A DNA stretch of 64,000 nt from Psychrobacillus sp042945595 (GCF_042945595.1 NZ_CP168493.1:2418001-2482000), one strand, 5' to 3'; positions 37,187 to 46,433 are shown, numbered from the stretch's first letter. Notes: generated from the letters alone by a model not told the origin. Program-made: numbers and translations.

Positions 37187-37289
37187 TGGTGCGCGTAAAA
37201 TATACTACTAGTCATTCAGAAAATTAGCTATTATTTTTAAAATCGCAAATGCTTTTTAGTTAAAAATAGGGCACCGCTTGTTCGTTATT

Positions 37290-37498
37290 GAACTGATATG
37301 CTCCCCATTAGGTAGACAGATGAACAAATAAAATCTGTTTACCTAGGGGGAGTATTCTTTATGGCTCGAAGTAAGTATTCTCTTGAAGTGAGACTACAAA
37401 TTCTTAATTTATTAATCGTAATAAATAAATTACTGTTATCTTCTTTGTATTCATCTCTGATGAGATTATTCTACTTTACAATTACTTGTAATAGGTAA
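37290..37498 (+). mobile_element. IS3-type element remnant (left end and start of OrfA)
   Basis: An end-like sequence TGATATGCTCCCC is followed by an inverted repeat, with arms at about 37301-37321 and 37331-37351 (CTCCCC...GTAGACAGAT against ATCTGTTTACC...GGGGAG). Then comes an ATG at 37361 reading MARSKYSLEVRLQILNLL, which resembles IS3-group OrfA. The frame leaves the family after about 18 codons and stops at 37498. The rest of the element is gone. Confidence 0.55.
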
Positions 37499-37564
37499 AG
37501 CATTTGTTCATCTATCTTTTCTAACCAAGTGTAAATAACATCGCTGGTTATAACTATCAGAAAT

Positions 37565-37768
37565 TCAACTTAGTTCCCTGATAAAGTAATGCACAATTGT
37601 ACGGTAATCGTATAACGTTCTTTCACGACAGCCACTTACTTCAAGTTGCTTTATAATCACAGTCAATGCTTGTTTAATCTGTAAATCATTCCGCTTCTTC
37701 ACCTGTGTTCTTACATGAAATAACGGTTGTTCAATTTGGATATCAAATATCCCCTTCTTTTTAGTCAA
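37565..37768 (-). pseudogene. Tyrosine recombinase (integrase) N-terminal fragment
   Basis: 67 residues reading KKKGIFDIQIEQPLFHVRTQ, then IIKQLEVSGCRERTLYDYRT and IVHYF before a stop. The last part is the SAM-like core-binding (arm) domain start of tyrosine recombinases; the catalytic domain with R-H-R-Y is absent. A GGAGGT ribosome site and TTG start remain. It lies about 120 bases beyond the 3' end of the second tRNA-Arg, inside the island, where an element integrated into a tRNA gene keeps its integrase. Confidence 0.65.
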
Positions 37769-37887
37769 AAGAAAAAAGCACCTCCACCTACAATTCTTTA
37801 GTACAGAATCTCGACTGACCGAGTACTGTAAAAATGAATCATAAGCGAAAGTGCTTATTTCTCTAAATATAACGTTATAAAACGGTA

Positions 37888-37961
<74 letters not shown>

Positions 37962-38189
37962 CAAGTACTCCCCCACCACACAGATAGGAAAGACAAGATT
38001 TATTATATAATGATAATTACTTTAAGTCAATGCTATTTCGTATTTTTTAAAGTTGAATTATTAAAATGTTTTGCTCCTAGTTATTAAAGATATTACTCCC
38101 GGTCTAATACCAAATGCGAAATTCAATACTTCTAAACAACCTGGTAGAATTCTTAGATTAACTCACAAATTAATAACACATTTAGATCT

Positions 38190-38690
38190 TTAACATTCAA
38201 AATGAACTTGTTCAAGTAATCGATGTTCTGCAGAAAAAAAGGATACCCTCCATTGTTTGTCCAACTTTTCCACAATTGAATAGCTTTTTTCCTTTCTTCC
38301 ACGTGGCTGATGTAAGCTACCTGGATTAACAAAAAGAATGTCATTATTTACTTCTGCACCGAGCAAATGAGAATGGCCAAAGAATACAACAGATGCTTGT
38401 ACTTCCTGGGCACGATAAAATAATGGCATAAGCGTCGATTTTATTTGATATAAATGTCCGTGCGTCACATAGATTGTTTCGTTTTCCACTTGAAAAGTAA
38501 CATCAATAGGGAAGTGAGAATCTACATCACAATTCCCTTTAACAACATGTACAGATTTATCTTCAAAATAAGAAAAATCCAGTTCACTATCACCACAATG
38601 AATCACAGCATCCACATCTTGGTGATACTGCATAACCTGTTCCATCGTTTTTTTATCACCATGTGTATCACTCATTAGTAATAATTTCAT
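38190..38690 (-). CDS. ysnB: YfcE/MJ0936-family metallophosphoesterase YsnB
   Basis: Small calcineurin-like phosphodiesterase, 166 residues. Metal-binding motifs: MSDTHGD at the N-terminus, VIHCGDSE, VKGNCD, VTHGH and FFGHSH. The physiological substrate is not known. The ATG at 38690 has AGGT upstream. The 11-residue in-frame extension would run into rdgB and is unlikely. Last gene of the rph-rdgB-ysnB cluster. Confidence 0.9.
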   Translation of the reverse strand: MKLLLMSDTHGDKKTMEQVMQYHQDVDAVIHCGDSELDFSYFEDKSVHVVKGNCDVDSHFPIDVTFQVENETIYVTHGHLYQIKSTLMPLFYRAQEVQASVVFFGHSHLLGAEVNNDILFVNPGSLHQPRGRKEKSYSIVEKLDKQWRVSFFSAEHRLLEQVHFEC

Positions 38691-38706
38691 CCCATTACCT
38701 GCTCGT

Positions 38707-39300
38707 TTATAATAAATCGGCAAGATGATCGGAAAGTTTTTTAATCGCGTTTCCTCTATGAGAAATTGCTCCTTTTTCTTCCGCCGATAGCTCTGCCATC
38801 ATTTTATTTTCAGAAGGAACATAAAAGATTGGATCATAGCCGAATCCATTAGTCCCTCTTCTTTCTTTTGCTATGACACCTTCGCAAGTGCCTCTTACGG
38901 TAACTGATTCTAGATTGGGAGATGCAATTGCAATTGCGCAAACGAACCTAGCAGAGCGATTTAGTTCCTCCACGTTTACAAGCTCTTCAAGTACTTTATC
39001 GATATTTGCTTCGTCACTTTTCTCTTCTCCAGCATATCTCGCAGAATAGATACCTGGGCGACCGTCTAATGCGTCAATTTCAAGTCCGCTATCATCAGCA
39101 ATCACCATCGTTTGTAAACGCTCAGAGAGTGCTGTCGCTTTAATTAATGCATTCTCTTCAAATGTAGTCCCTGTTTCTTCGACATCCATATCGTCTGCCA
39201 CATCATGCAATGTTTGCACATCATATCCGAGAGGTCCAAATAGCGCTTCAAAGTCCTTTGCTTTTCCTTTATTCTTAGTAGCAATAATTATTTTTTTCAT
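38707..39300 (-). CDS. rdgB: XTP/dITP pyrophosphatase RdgB (YsnA)
   Basis: House-cleaning enzyme that hydrolyses non-canonical purine NTPs to monophosphates and pyrophosphate. 197 residues. IIATKNKGKAKDF at the N-terminus, VIADDSGLEIDALDGRPGIYSARYAG near 67-93, and GFGYDPIFYVP and ISHRGNA near the C-terminus are all family signatures. The start overlaps the rph stop (ATGA). Confidence 0.96.
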   Translation of the reverse strand: MKKIIIATKNKGKAKDFEALFGPLGYDVQTLHDVADDMDVEETGTTFEENALIKATALSERLQTMVIADDSGLEIDALDGRPGIYSARYAGEEKSDEANIDKVLEELVNVEELNRSARFVCAIAIASPNLESVTVRGTCEGVIAKERRGTNGFGYDPIFYVPSENKMMAELSAEEKGAISHRGNAIKKLSDHLADLL

Positions 39301-40061
39301 TCTGTTACCTGTCCTTTATCGCCAATTTTGGTCGCTAATTCACCAAGTGCAGCACGTTGAACTTCCATTAAATGTTGAATACCTATTTCTCCAAATTCAA
39401 GTAACTCCAACAATTGTTTTTTGGAGAAAGTGGATTCCTCACCTGTACCTTGAAGTTCTACATATTCTCCACTGCTCGTTTGCACGATATTCATATCAAC
39501 AGTAGCTGTAGAATCCTCTTCATAATTTAAATCTAATACCACACCAATATTTTCTACTATCCCAACACTTGTTGCAGCTAAATATTCACGTACTGGGAAT
39601 ACTTGCAAACCCTTTTCTTTGTACAGTTTTCCAAGAGCAATTGTTAAGGCAACAAAAGCCCCTGTAATACTCGCCGTTCTAGTACCACCATCTGCTTGGA
39701 TTACATCACAGTCAATCCAAATGGTTTTCTCTCCGATACTTTCTAGATCCACAACTGAACGCAATGCTCGTCCTATTAGGCGTTGAATTTCCATGGTGCG
39801 ACCTGTAACCTTCCCTTTAGACGCTTCTCGTTGTGTGCGCGATTCTGTTGCACGAGGTAGCATGGAATATTCCGCTGTAATCCACCCCTTACCTTGTCCT
39901 CTTAAAAATGGTGGTACTCGGTCCTCTATTGTTGCATTGCAAATGACTTTTGTACGTCCTACCGTTATTAAAACGGAGCCTTCTGGATGAATTAAATAAT
40001 CTGTTTGCATGTGGATATCTCTTAATTGATTTACTTCTCTACCATCTGTTCTAGTTGTCAT
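39297..40061 (-). CDS. rph: Ribonuclease PH
   Basis: Phosphorolytic 3'-to-5' exoribonuclease that trims tRNA precursors. 254 residues. GSVLITVGRTKVICNA, GWITAEYSMLPRAT and EIQRLIGRALRS are conserved, and the active-site DCDVIQADGGTRTASITGA lies near 115-135. AAAGGAG precedes the ATG. In B. subtilis gerM lies between racE and rph; here only 74 bases separate them. Confidence 0.97.
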   Translation of the reverse strand: MTTRTDGREVNQLRDIHMQTDYLIHPEGSVLITVGRTKVICNATIEDRVPPFLRGQGKGWITAEYSMLPRATESRTQREASKGKVTGRTMEIQRLIGRALRSVVDLESIGEKTIWIDCDVIQADGGTRTASITGAFVALTIALGKLYKEKGLQVFPVREYLAATSVGIVENIGVVLDLNYEEDSTATVDMNIVQTSSGEYVELQGTGEESTFSKKQLLELLEFGEIGIQHLMEVQRAALGELATKIGDKGQVTE

Positions 40062-40091
40062 AAATTTCTCCTTTTTTAAACGGATATGTAA

Positions 40092-40138
40092 GCAAAAGAA
40101 AACCCCGTTTTTCGAGGATTCTCAAGCTAACAGGGTCA
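40092..40138 (-). terminator. Terminator of racE
   Basis: On the minus strand ACCCTGTT and AACGGGGTT pair around a loop that itself contains a CCTCG / CGGGG hairpin; TTTTCTTTT follows. It overlaps the racE stop. Confidence 0.65.
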
Positions 40139-40933
40139 TGTGAATGATATAGTTCTTACATCTGCATTCGGCAATTCTAACCACTTTTCTACGATTGTCT
40201 TGAATATGGGAATAGATCCGGTTGTATAAAATATCGGTTTTTTATAGCCGACAATTGGATTATGCATGTGATGGAAGTTTAAATACCCCAATACTTCTTG
40301 GGCAGTTTCCTCCGCTGAAGAGAGTACTATTACCTGTGGACCAACTGATTCCTCAATATACTGTTGCAATAAAGGATAATGAGTACATCCAAGAATAACA
40401 GTATCGAATTGTTCGTTTTTTAATGGTAATAACGTGTTAAAAACCATACTACGAGCAAATTCACCTTCATACTCATTGCTTTCGACAAGAGGCACAAAGG
40501 TAGGACAGGCGAGAGGTATCACTTTACTGGACGTATTTAAAGAAGCAATCGCAGTTTCATAAGCTCCGCTTTTAATCGTACCGCTTGTACCTAACACTAC
40601 AATTTCATTTTTTTTTGTGGCTTTCATGGCCGCACGCGCCCCTGGAAAAATAACGCCAATTACTGGAAAAGGCAATTTTTTGCTCAATGAATTAAGTGCT
40701 ACTGCCGTTGCTGTATTACAAGCTATAACAAGCATTTTTATATTCATTTTCGACAAAGCAATTGCCATCTGCCAGGTAAATTTGCGTACTTCTCCTTCAG
40801 AACGCGGTCCATATGGACATCTTGCCGTATCACCTATATAAATAATTTCTTCACTTGGTAATAGTCGCATTATTTCTTTTGCAACCGTTAACCCGCCAAC
40901 TCCAGAGTCTATAACGCCAATCGGGGCTTTCAC
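40136..40933 (-). CDS. racE: Glutamate racemase RacE
   Basis: Makes D-glutamate for peptidoglycan. 265 residues. The N-terminal IGVIDSGVGGLTVAKEI is typical, and the two catalytic cysteines are in VIACNTATAVA near 74 and LGCTHYPLL near 185. It lies downstream of the marR gene by nine bases. Confidence 0.96.
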   Translation of the reverse strand: MKAPIGVIDSGVGGLTVAKEIMRLLPSEEIIYIGDTARCPYGPRSEGEVRKFTWQMAIALSKMNIKMLVIACNTATAVALNSLSKKLPFPVIGVIFPGARAAMKATKKNEIVVLGTSGTIKSGAYETAIASLNTSSKVIPLACPTFVPLVESNEYEGEFARSMVFNTLLPLKNEQFDTVILGCTHYPLLQQYIEESVGPQVIVLSSAEETAQEVLGYLNFHHMHNPIVGYKKPIFYTTGSIPIFKTIVEKWLELPNADVRTISFT

Positions 40934-40942
40934 TTGAATTCC

Positions 40943-41401
40943 TCAGTTCTTTTTCATCTCTTGGTGTAGTTTTTCTAGTAATGTAGATAGATTCGTTACT
41001 TCGTCTGAATTAAATTGATCTAGTATGTCTTCTAAATAATGTTGTCTTTTGGCAATTACTTCTTCTATTATACGTTCGCCCTCTTTTAACAAATGTATAC
41101 GCACTACTCGACGATCTTGTTCATCTCTTATCCTTTGAACAAGCGCACTCTTTTCCATACGATCAATTAAATCGGTCGTTGTACTAAAAGCTAAATACAT
41201 TTTATTTGATAAATCACCAATTGTCATATCTCCATGCTCCAAGAGCCATTGTAGTGCCACAAACTGTGGGGGAGTAATTGTATAGGCATGTAACATTTGA
41301 CGCCCTTTTTGCTTTATAATACCTGATATATGTCTAAGTTCTTTTTCTAAAAAAGCTACTTCATCGTGATTATGTTTTACATTCTTTATTTCATCTGCCA
41401 T
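40943..41401 (-). CDS. ysmB: MarR-family transcriptional regulator (YsmB)
   Basis: 152 residues from MADEIKN. A winged-helix domain of the MarR type: TITPPQFVALQWLLEHGDMTIGDLSNKMY is the first part, with recognition helix AFSTTTDLIDRMEKSALVQR and wing RVVRIHLLKEGE. In-frame starts three or four codons earlier lie too near GAGGAG. It occupies the ysmB position between gerE and racE; its targets are unknown. Confidence 0.88.
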   Translation of the reverse strand: MADEIKNVKHNHDEVAFLEKELRHISGIIKQKGRQMLHAYTITPPQFVALQWLLEHGDMTIGDLSNKMYLAFSTTTDLIDRMEKSALVQRIRDEQDRRVVRIHLLKEGERIIEEVIAKRQHYLEDILDQFNSDEVTNLSTLLEKLHQEMKKN

Positions 41402-41572
41402 CTGATCCATCACTCCTCAAAACGATACATACTAAGTATTATTGTGACGTGTTCTGAGGAAAATGGCAAGGATTCTAAATAAAATACGTTAAAACGTATT
41501 TCCTCCTAGGTTTTGAATCGAGGTAGCAAGATAAACTTCTCTACAAAATCTTCAGCGTCTACCGAAGACTTT

Positions 41573-41612
41573 AACCCTATTCATTAGCAGACTTGAGCTG
41601 CAGAATAAGGTT
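41573..41612 (-). terminator. Hairpin at the end of gerE
   Basis: On the minus strand AACCTTATTC pairs with GAATAGGGTT (G-U included) across a loop of about 20 bases. No T-run follows, so termination is uncertain. Confidence 0.35.
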
Positions 41613-41841
41613 AATTCAACGACAATTCACCTAAACGTAATAATTCAACAATCGCTTGAGACCTACCCGATACCCCAAGTTTTTGTATCGTATTAGAAAT
41701 ATGATTCCTTACTGTTTTTTCACTTATAGATAACTGAATAGATATTTCTTTCGTAGAATGATCTTCTACTAATAACTGAAAAATTTGACGTTCCCTGTTC
41801 GTCAGTATTGATCGATGCTGATTACTATCATACAATGCCAT
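41611..41841 (-). CDS. gerE: Spore germination / late mother-cell regulator GerE
   Basis: LuxR-type DNA-binding protein, the last regulator of the mother-cell line in sporulation, controlling coat genes. 76 residues, almost all of it the HTH domain: LTNREREIFQLLVEDH-like sequence (LTNRERQIFQLLVEDH here), then STKEISIQLSISEKTVRNHI as recognition region. Length matches GerE of B. subtilis (74 residues). GGGGG precedes the ATG. Strong evidence that the organism forms endospores. Confidence 0.95.
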   Translation of the reverse strand: MALYDSNQHRSILTNRERQIFQLLVEDHSTKEISIQLSISEKTVRNHISNTIQKLGVSGRSQAIVELLRLGELSLN

Positions 41842-41896
41842 AGCCCCCTATCCACTCTTCTACTAACGTATGTAGCGTAGGGAGAGTAGGTGACGG

Positions 41897-42349
41897 CTAG
41901 TTATGCTCACTTTTAAAAATTTTTATTTCTTCATCCGACCATTTAGAACCTTTTCCAGTTTTTTTATCAATCTGCACAATTGTTCCCCTACCAGTAAAAA
42001 CGATTTCACCTTTTTCATTCTTTGCCATGTAATGAAGATCAGCGGATGATGAACCAACAGAATTTGCTTTTACATAAATACGTAATTTCTCGTCAAAAAA
42101 GACTTGCATCATATAATCACATTGCAAATCAGCTACCACTGGAATCGTTTCACCATTCGGATTTAGCCAATCATTCATTAACTGTATATGCTTTAAATAT
42201 TCTATACGTGCATACTCAAAATATGCAAAAGTTACCGTATTATTTAAATGACCATACATATCCGTTTCCGAAAAACGAACACTCACCTCGGAATAAAACG
42301 TAAATTCCTCTTCCCAACTCTTAATATCTTCTATGTAAGTAATTCTCAT
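41897..42349 (-). CDS. ysmA: Hotdog-fold acyl-CoA thioesterase YsmA
   Basis: 150 residues of the 4-hydroxybenzoyl-CoA thioesterase type. The SVRFSETDMYGHLNNTVTFAYFEYARIEYL motif region near 24-53 contains the catalytic aspartate and the N-N pair. The substrate is probably an acyl-CoA but is not specified by sequence. GGGGGG precedes the ATG. A FadR-type operator lies 23 bases upstream, which suggests control by fatty acyl-CoA. Confidence 0.85.
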   Translation of the reverse strand: MRITYIEDIKSWEEEFTFYSEVSVRFSETDMYGHLNNTVTFAYFEYARIEYLKHIQLMNDWLNPNGETIPVVADLQCDYMMQVFFDEKLRIYVKANSVGSSSADLHYMAKNEKGEIVFTGRGTIVQIDKKTGKGSKWSDEEIKIFKSEHN

Positions 42350-42371
42350 GGTAACAATCCCCCCTTATAAA

Positions 42372-42389
42372 TGAATGAATATTCATTTA
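42372..42389 (-). promoter_or_regulatory. FadR-type operator before ysmA
   Basis: Plus-strand TGAATGAATATTCATTTA matches the Bacillus FadR consensus TGAATGANTANTCATTCA at all but one specified position. It lies 23 bases upstream of the ysmA start, where it could block a promoter. Confidence 0.65.
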
Positions 42390-42403
42390 TTGTATCAAAC
42401 AAA

Positions 42404-42441
42404 TAAAAAATCTGCATAGAAATTAATATTCTACACAGATT
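42404..42441 (-). terminator. Terminator of sdhCAB
   Basis: On the minus strand AATCTGTGTAGAA and TTCTATGCAGATT pair (G-U allowed) across a seven-base loop and are followed by TTTTTATTTG. Confidence 0.7.
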
Positions 42442-42454
42442 CCCTATTATTTAA

Positions 42455-43231
42455 TTAGTCAACCATATGGTCGCTTCCGAAGAAGTTTTTGAACATTTGA
42501 ACCGTTGTATCACGGTTTAAAGCTGCAATGGAAGTTGTTAATGGAATACCTTTTGGACATGCAACGACACAGTTTTGTGCGTTACCACAGTTTGCAAGGC
42601 CACCATCACCCATAATTTCATTTAAACGTTCGTCTTTATTCATAGCACCTGTTGGATGTGCATTGAATAAACGAACTTGTGAAAGTGGTGCTGGGCCCAT
42701 AAATGAAGAACCACTATTAACGTTCGGACATGCTTCCAAACATACACCACAAGTCATACATTTTGACAACTCATATGCCCATTGACGTTTACGTTCAGGC
42801 ATACGAGGTCCTTCACCAAGATCATAAGAACCATCGATTGGAACCCAAGCTTTTACTTTTTTCAAAGAGTCAAACATGCGTGTACGGTCCACTTGAAGAT
42901 CTCGAACAACTGGGAAAGTTTTCATTGGCGCCAAACGAATAGGTTGTGTCAGTTGATCTATAAGAGCAGAACAAGACTGACGTGGCTTATCGTTAATTAC
43001 CATCGAACAAGCCCCACATACCTCTTCCAAACAGCTCATATCCCAAGTTACTGGAGTAGTAGCTTTACCGTCCGTATTAACTGGATTTTGTCGAATCTCC
43101 ATTAATGCAGAAATAACATTCATATTTGGACGCCAGTTCACTTCAAATTTTTCCCAATAAGGTGTAGATTCTGGTGTATTTTGACGTAATATTTCAACTT
43201 GTACTTTTTTTGTTTCTGTTGCTGTAACCAT
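42455..43231 (-). CDS. sdhB: Succinate dehydrogenase iron-sulfur subunit SdhB
   Basis: Carries electrons from the flavin of SdhA to menaquinone. 258 residues. [2Fe-2S] cysteines in CLEEVCGACSMVIND near 68-82, [4Fe-4S] in CMTCGVCLEACPNV near 158, and the third cluster in CGNAQNCVVACPKGIPL near 217. Last gene of sdhCAB, two bases after sdhA. Confidence 0.97.
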   Translation of the reverse strand: MVTATETKKVQVEILRQNTPESTPYWEKFEVNWRPNMNVISALMEIRQNPVNTDGKATTPVTWDMSCLEEVCGACSMVINDKPRQSCSALIDQLTQPIRLAPMKTFPVVRDLQVDRTRMFDSLKKVKAWVPIDGSYDLGEGPRMPERKRQWAYELSKCMTCGVCLEACPNVNSGSSFMGPAPLSQVRLFNAHPTGAMNKDERLNEIMGDGGLANCGNAQNCVVACPKGIPLTTSIAALNRDTTVQMFKNFFGSDHMVD

Positions 43232-43233
43232 TA

Positions 43234-44994
43234 TTAATTTTCTCCCTTCTTAGAAGAATAATCACGTTTACGAGGTGCAACAAGTGATACATCTATATCT
43301 TCGTAATGGAAAATCGGAGCTCCAGTAGCTGGATCAAATTTAGCCATCGTCGTCTTCATAAATTCTTCATCATTTCGTTCCGGGAAATCCGGTTTATAAT
43401 GTGCTCCACGACTTTCGTTACGATTAAGTGCACCTAATGTAATTACACGTGCTAAATATAGCATATTTTTTAATTGACGAGTAAATGATGCACCTTGGTT
43501 AGACCATTGTTGTGTATCATCCATATTAATATTCTCATATCGTTCAAGTAACTCTAGGATTTTTTTGTCCGTAGCTTCAAGTTTGTCGTTGTAACGAACA
43601 ACCGTTACATTATCTGTCATCCACTCACCTAGTTCTTTATGAAGTAAGTAAGCATTTTCAGTACCTTTCATCGCTAACGTTTGATCCCATTTCTCTTGTT
43701 CAAGTTTAACTTCCGCATCAAAAATAGCATCGTCCATATCTACCGCATGAGTATTCAAGTCTTTCATATACTTCACTGCATTAGGACCTGCAACACTACC
43801 GCCAAATACAGCAGATAGTAAAGAGTTGGCTCCTAAACGGTTGGCTCCATGCTGTGAATAATCACATTCCCCTGCAGCAAATAATCCAGGGATATTTGTC
43901 ATTTGATCGTAATCTACCCATAATCCACCCATAGAATAGTGAACAGCCGGGAAAATTTTCATCGGAACTTTACGTGGGTCATCACCTGTAAATTTCTCAT
44001 AGATTTCGATAATACCACCTAACTTAACGTCAAGTTCATGTGAATCTTTATGAGAAAGGTCTAGATAAACCATGTTTTCACCGTTAATACCAAGTTTTTG
44101 GTTAACACATACATCGAAAATTTCACGAGTTGCAATATCACGTGGTACAAGGTTTCCATAAGTAGGATATTTTTCCTCAAGGAAATACCAAGGTTTACCG
44201 TCTTTGTATGTCCAAATACGTCCACCTTCACCTCGTGCAGATTCTGACATTAAGCGTAATTTGTCATCACCAGGAATTGCTGTTGGATGAATTTGGATAA
44301 ATTCTCCGTTTGCATAATGAGCTCCTTGTTGATATACAATTGATGCTGCAGAACCAGTGTTAATAATTGAGTTTGTCGTTTTACCGAAAATAATTCCTGG
44401 CCCACCAGTTGCCATAATAACAGCATCTCCGCGGAATGCACGAATTTCCATTGTTTGAAGGTTTTGTGCTTTAATACCACGACAAACGCCTTCATTATCT
44501 TTTATTATTCCAAGGAATTCCCATCCTTCGAATTTTGTAACTAATCCATCGACTTCGAATCGACGAACTTGCTCATCCAAAGCATAAAGTAATTGTTGAC
44601 CAGTCGTTGCTCCCGCGAAAGCAGTGCGGTGCATTAATGTACCACCGAAACGACGGAAGTCTAATAACCCTTCAGGTGTTCGATTAAACATAACACCCAT
44701 ACGGTCAAATAAGTGAATTATTCCAGGTGCAGCATCTGCCATAGCTTTTACTGGAGGTTGATTTGCTAAGAAGTCCCCACCATATACAGTGTCATCTAAA
44801 TGAACTGTTGGTGAATCACCTTCACCTTTTGTATTTACAGCTCCGTTAATACCACCTTGAGCACAAACAGAGTGTGAGCGTTTTACAGGAACTATTGAAA
44901 ATAGGTCTACATGCGTGCCATCTTCGGCCGCTTTCATTGTTGCCATTAATCCAGCTAATCCACCGCCGACAACAATTAGTTTACTTTTTGCCAT
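43234..44994 (-). CDS. sdhA: Succinate dehydrogenase flavoprotein subunit SdhA
   Basis: Oxidises succinate to fumarate with covalent FAD. 586 residues from the ATG at 44994, preceded by GAGGAG. LIVVGGGLAGLMA binds FAD, RSHSVCAQGGING carries the histidine attachment region, and HPTAIPGDDKLRLMSESARGEGG and the active-site HRTAFAGATTG-type region follow. A six-residue upstream extension is in frame but has no ribosome site. Confidence 0.97.
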   Translation of the reverse strand: MAKSKLIVVGGGLAGLMATMKAAEDGTHVDLFSIVPVKRSHSVCAQGGINGAVNTKGEGDSPTVHLDDTVYGGDFLANQPPVKAMADAAPGIIHLFDRMGVMFNRTPEGLLDFRRFGGTLMHRTAFAGATTGQQLLYALDEQVRRFEVDGLVTKFEGWEFLGIIKDNEGVCRGIKAQNLQTMEIRAFRGDAVIMATGGPGIIFGKTTNSIINTGSAASIVYQQGAHYANGEFIQIHPTAIPGDDKLRLMSESARGEGGRIWTYKDGKPWYFLEEKYPTYGNLVPRDIATREIFDVCVNQKLGINGENMVYLDLSHKDSHELDVKLGGIIEIYEKFTGDDPRKVPMKIFPAVHYSMGGLWVDYDQMTNIPGLFAAGECDYSQHGANRLGANSLLSAVFGGSVAGPNAVKYMKDLNTHAVDMDDAIFDAEVKLEQEKWDQTLAMKGTENAYLLHKELGEWMTDNVTVVRYNDKLEATDKKILELLERYENINMDDTQQWSNQGASFTRQLKNMLYLARVITLGALNRNESRGAHYKPDFPERNDEEFMKTTMAKFDPATGAPIFHYEDIDVSLVAPRKRDYSSKKGEN

Positions 44995-45041
44995 GTTTAT
45001 CTCACTCCTCATTTAATAGTAGTTGAACTTGTAGAAGGATC

Positions 45042-45653
45042 TTATCTAAACGCTAATAGAGCTTGTACACCAACTACAGATAACGCTAAGAAGATTACTA
45101 ATGTTACATATGTAACAATTTGTTGGGATTTAGGTGATTGCGTAAAGCCCCAGCTAACTAAGAATGACCAAATACCATTAGCTAAATGGAATGTAGCAGC
45201 TACGATCCCAACGATATAAAAGCCAAACATCCATGGATTTGATAAAATATTTGCCATCATATCAAAATTAACTTCATCCCCTGCGATTGCCGTTTGAATC
45301 TTCGTTTCAAAAACATGCCAGGCAATAAATACAACAAGAAAAATTCCAGTAAAACGTTGTAAAATAAATAAATAATTACGAAGAGTACCAAAATTTTTCG
45401 GATTATTTTTCGCTGTAAATGCAATGTAAATTCCGTAAAATGCGTGGAACAATAATGGTAAATAAATTATGAAGATTTCCATTATAAGCAAAAACGGCAA
45501 ACTTTCCATAAAATTCGATGCGTTATTAAATGCATCTGCTCCTCTTGTAGCAAAATGGTTTACTACTAAATGTACCATCAAAAACAAACCAACAGGAATT
45601 ATTCCTAAAAGTGAATGTAATCGACGCCAGTAAAATTCGCGATTTTTCGACAA
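45042..45653 (-). CDS. sdhC: Succinate dehydrogenase cytochrome b558 subunit SdhC
   Basis: Membrane anchor with five helices and two haems for menaquinone reduction. 203 residues from a TTG at 45653, nine bases after AGGGGGG; the longer reading starts within that ribosome site and was rejected. Haem-ligand histidines are in FYWRRLHSLLG, MVHLVVNHFATRG, LFHAFYGIY and VFIAWHVFETK. Length equals the B. subtilis protein. First gene of the operon. Confidence 0.95.
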   Translation of the reverse strand: MSKNREFYWRRLHSLLGIIPVGLFLMVHLVVNHFATRGADAFNNASNFMESLPFLLIMEIFIIYLPLLFHAFYGIYIAFTAKNNPKNFGTLRNYLFILQRFTGIFLVVFIAWHVFETKIQTAIAGDEVNFDMMANILSNPWMFGFYIVGIVAATFHLANGIWSFLVSWGFTQSPKSQQIVTYVTLVIFLALSVVGVQALLAFR

Positions 45654-45944
45654 AACAGTTGCCCCCCTCAATTTTCCATTTGGCTTACTTGAATACTATT
45701 GTAAAAAAGCAATATAATTCACCACTTTTTCACATCATCATGTTACGTATTTATGACATATCCATTGTACTCTCATCATTTTAGAGCGTCAAGGCATCTT
45801 TATTTTTTTCTAAATTCTTAAAGCTTACATCTTTCTATAATGATTCGTTTCCTTTTTCACAAACTATTACTCTTACCAACTGAATTTTTTTCTGATAAAA
45901 TAAACAAGTACAAATGACATTTTTTTAGAAAGAAGGGTTGCTAC

Positions 45945-46358
45945 TTGAATGAAAAGGAACATTCACATGTAACTTCCTTTGGATATGAATTAATACGAGA
46001 TCACGTTCTTGCTTCTATTCTCGGAAAACATGAAAAAGATATTTTATACTGGGCCGGAAAAGATCTAGCCCGAAAGTTTCCACTATATACCATGGAGGAA
46101 GCTTTAACATTCTTTCACGAAGCTGGTTGGGGTACTTTGAAATTAGAAAAAACAACAAAGGATTCCGCATACTATACTTTAGAAACGTATAATCTACCGC
46201 AAAGCGGGCTTAGTAGAAGTCATCGATTAGAGGCTGGCTTTCTAGCCGAACAACAACAGAAAATTGGTGGGTATATGGCAGAGTGCTTTGACGAACAAGT
46301 AAAGAAAAATGGAATTGTTACGTTTCAGATCAAATGGGATTTGAAAGCAACTATCTAA
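45945..46358 (+). CDS. yslB: YslB-like DUF2507 protein
   Basis: 137 residues, TTG start seven bases after AAGGG. The N-terminal helix FGYELIRDHVLASILG, ILYWAGKDLARKFPL in the middle and GFLAEQQQKIGGYMAECF near the C-terminus match the YslB family, which has a V4R-like fold. The function is not known. Divergent from sdhCAB, as in B. subtilis, and followed by its own terminator. Confidence 0.85.
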   Translation: MNEKEHSHVTSFGYELIRDHVLASILGKHEKDILYWAGKDLARKFPLYTMEEALTFFHEAGWGTLKLEKTTKDSAYYTLETYNLPQSGLSRSHRLEAGFLAEQQQKIGGYMAECFDEQVKKNGIVTFQIKWDLKATI

Positions 46359-46433
46359 ACTAACCGATTTGCATTTAAAACAAAAACAATGTACATGTCG
46401 TTCAGTACATTGCTTGCTTAGATTAAAGATAAA

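Noticed and set aside
38691..38723. Longer N-terminus of YsnB
   Set aside because: It would overlap rdgB and add residues before the conserved MSDTHGD start.
46371..46415. Possible small RNA hairpin AATGTAC / GTACATT after yslB
   Set aside because: Only a seven-base stem without a promoter; the stronger terminator 25 bases later explains transcript ending.
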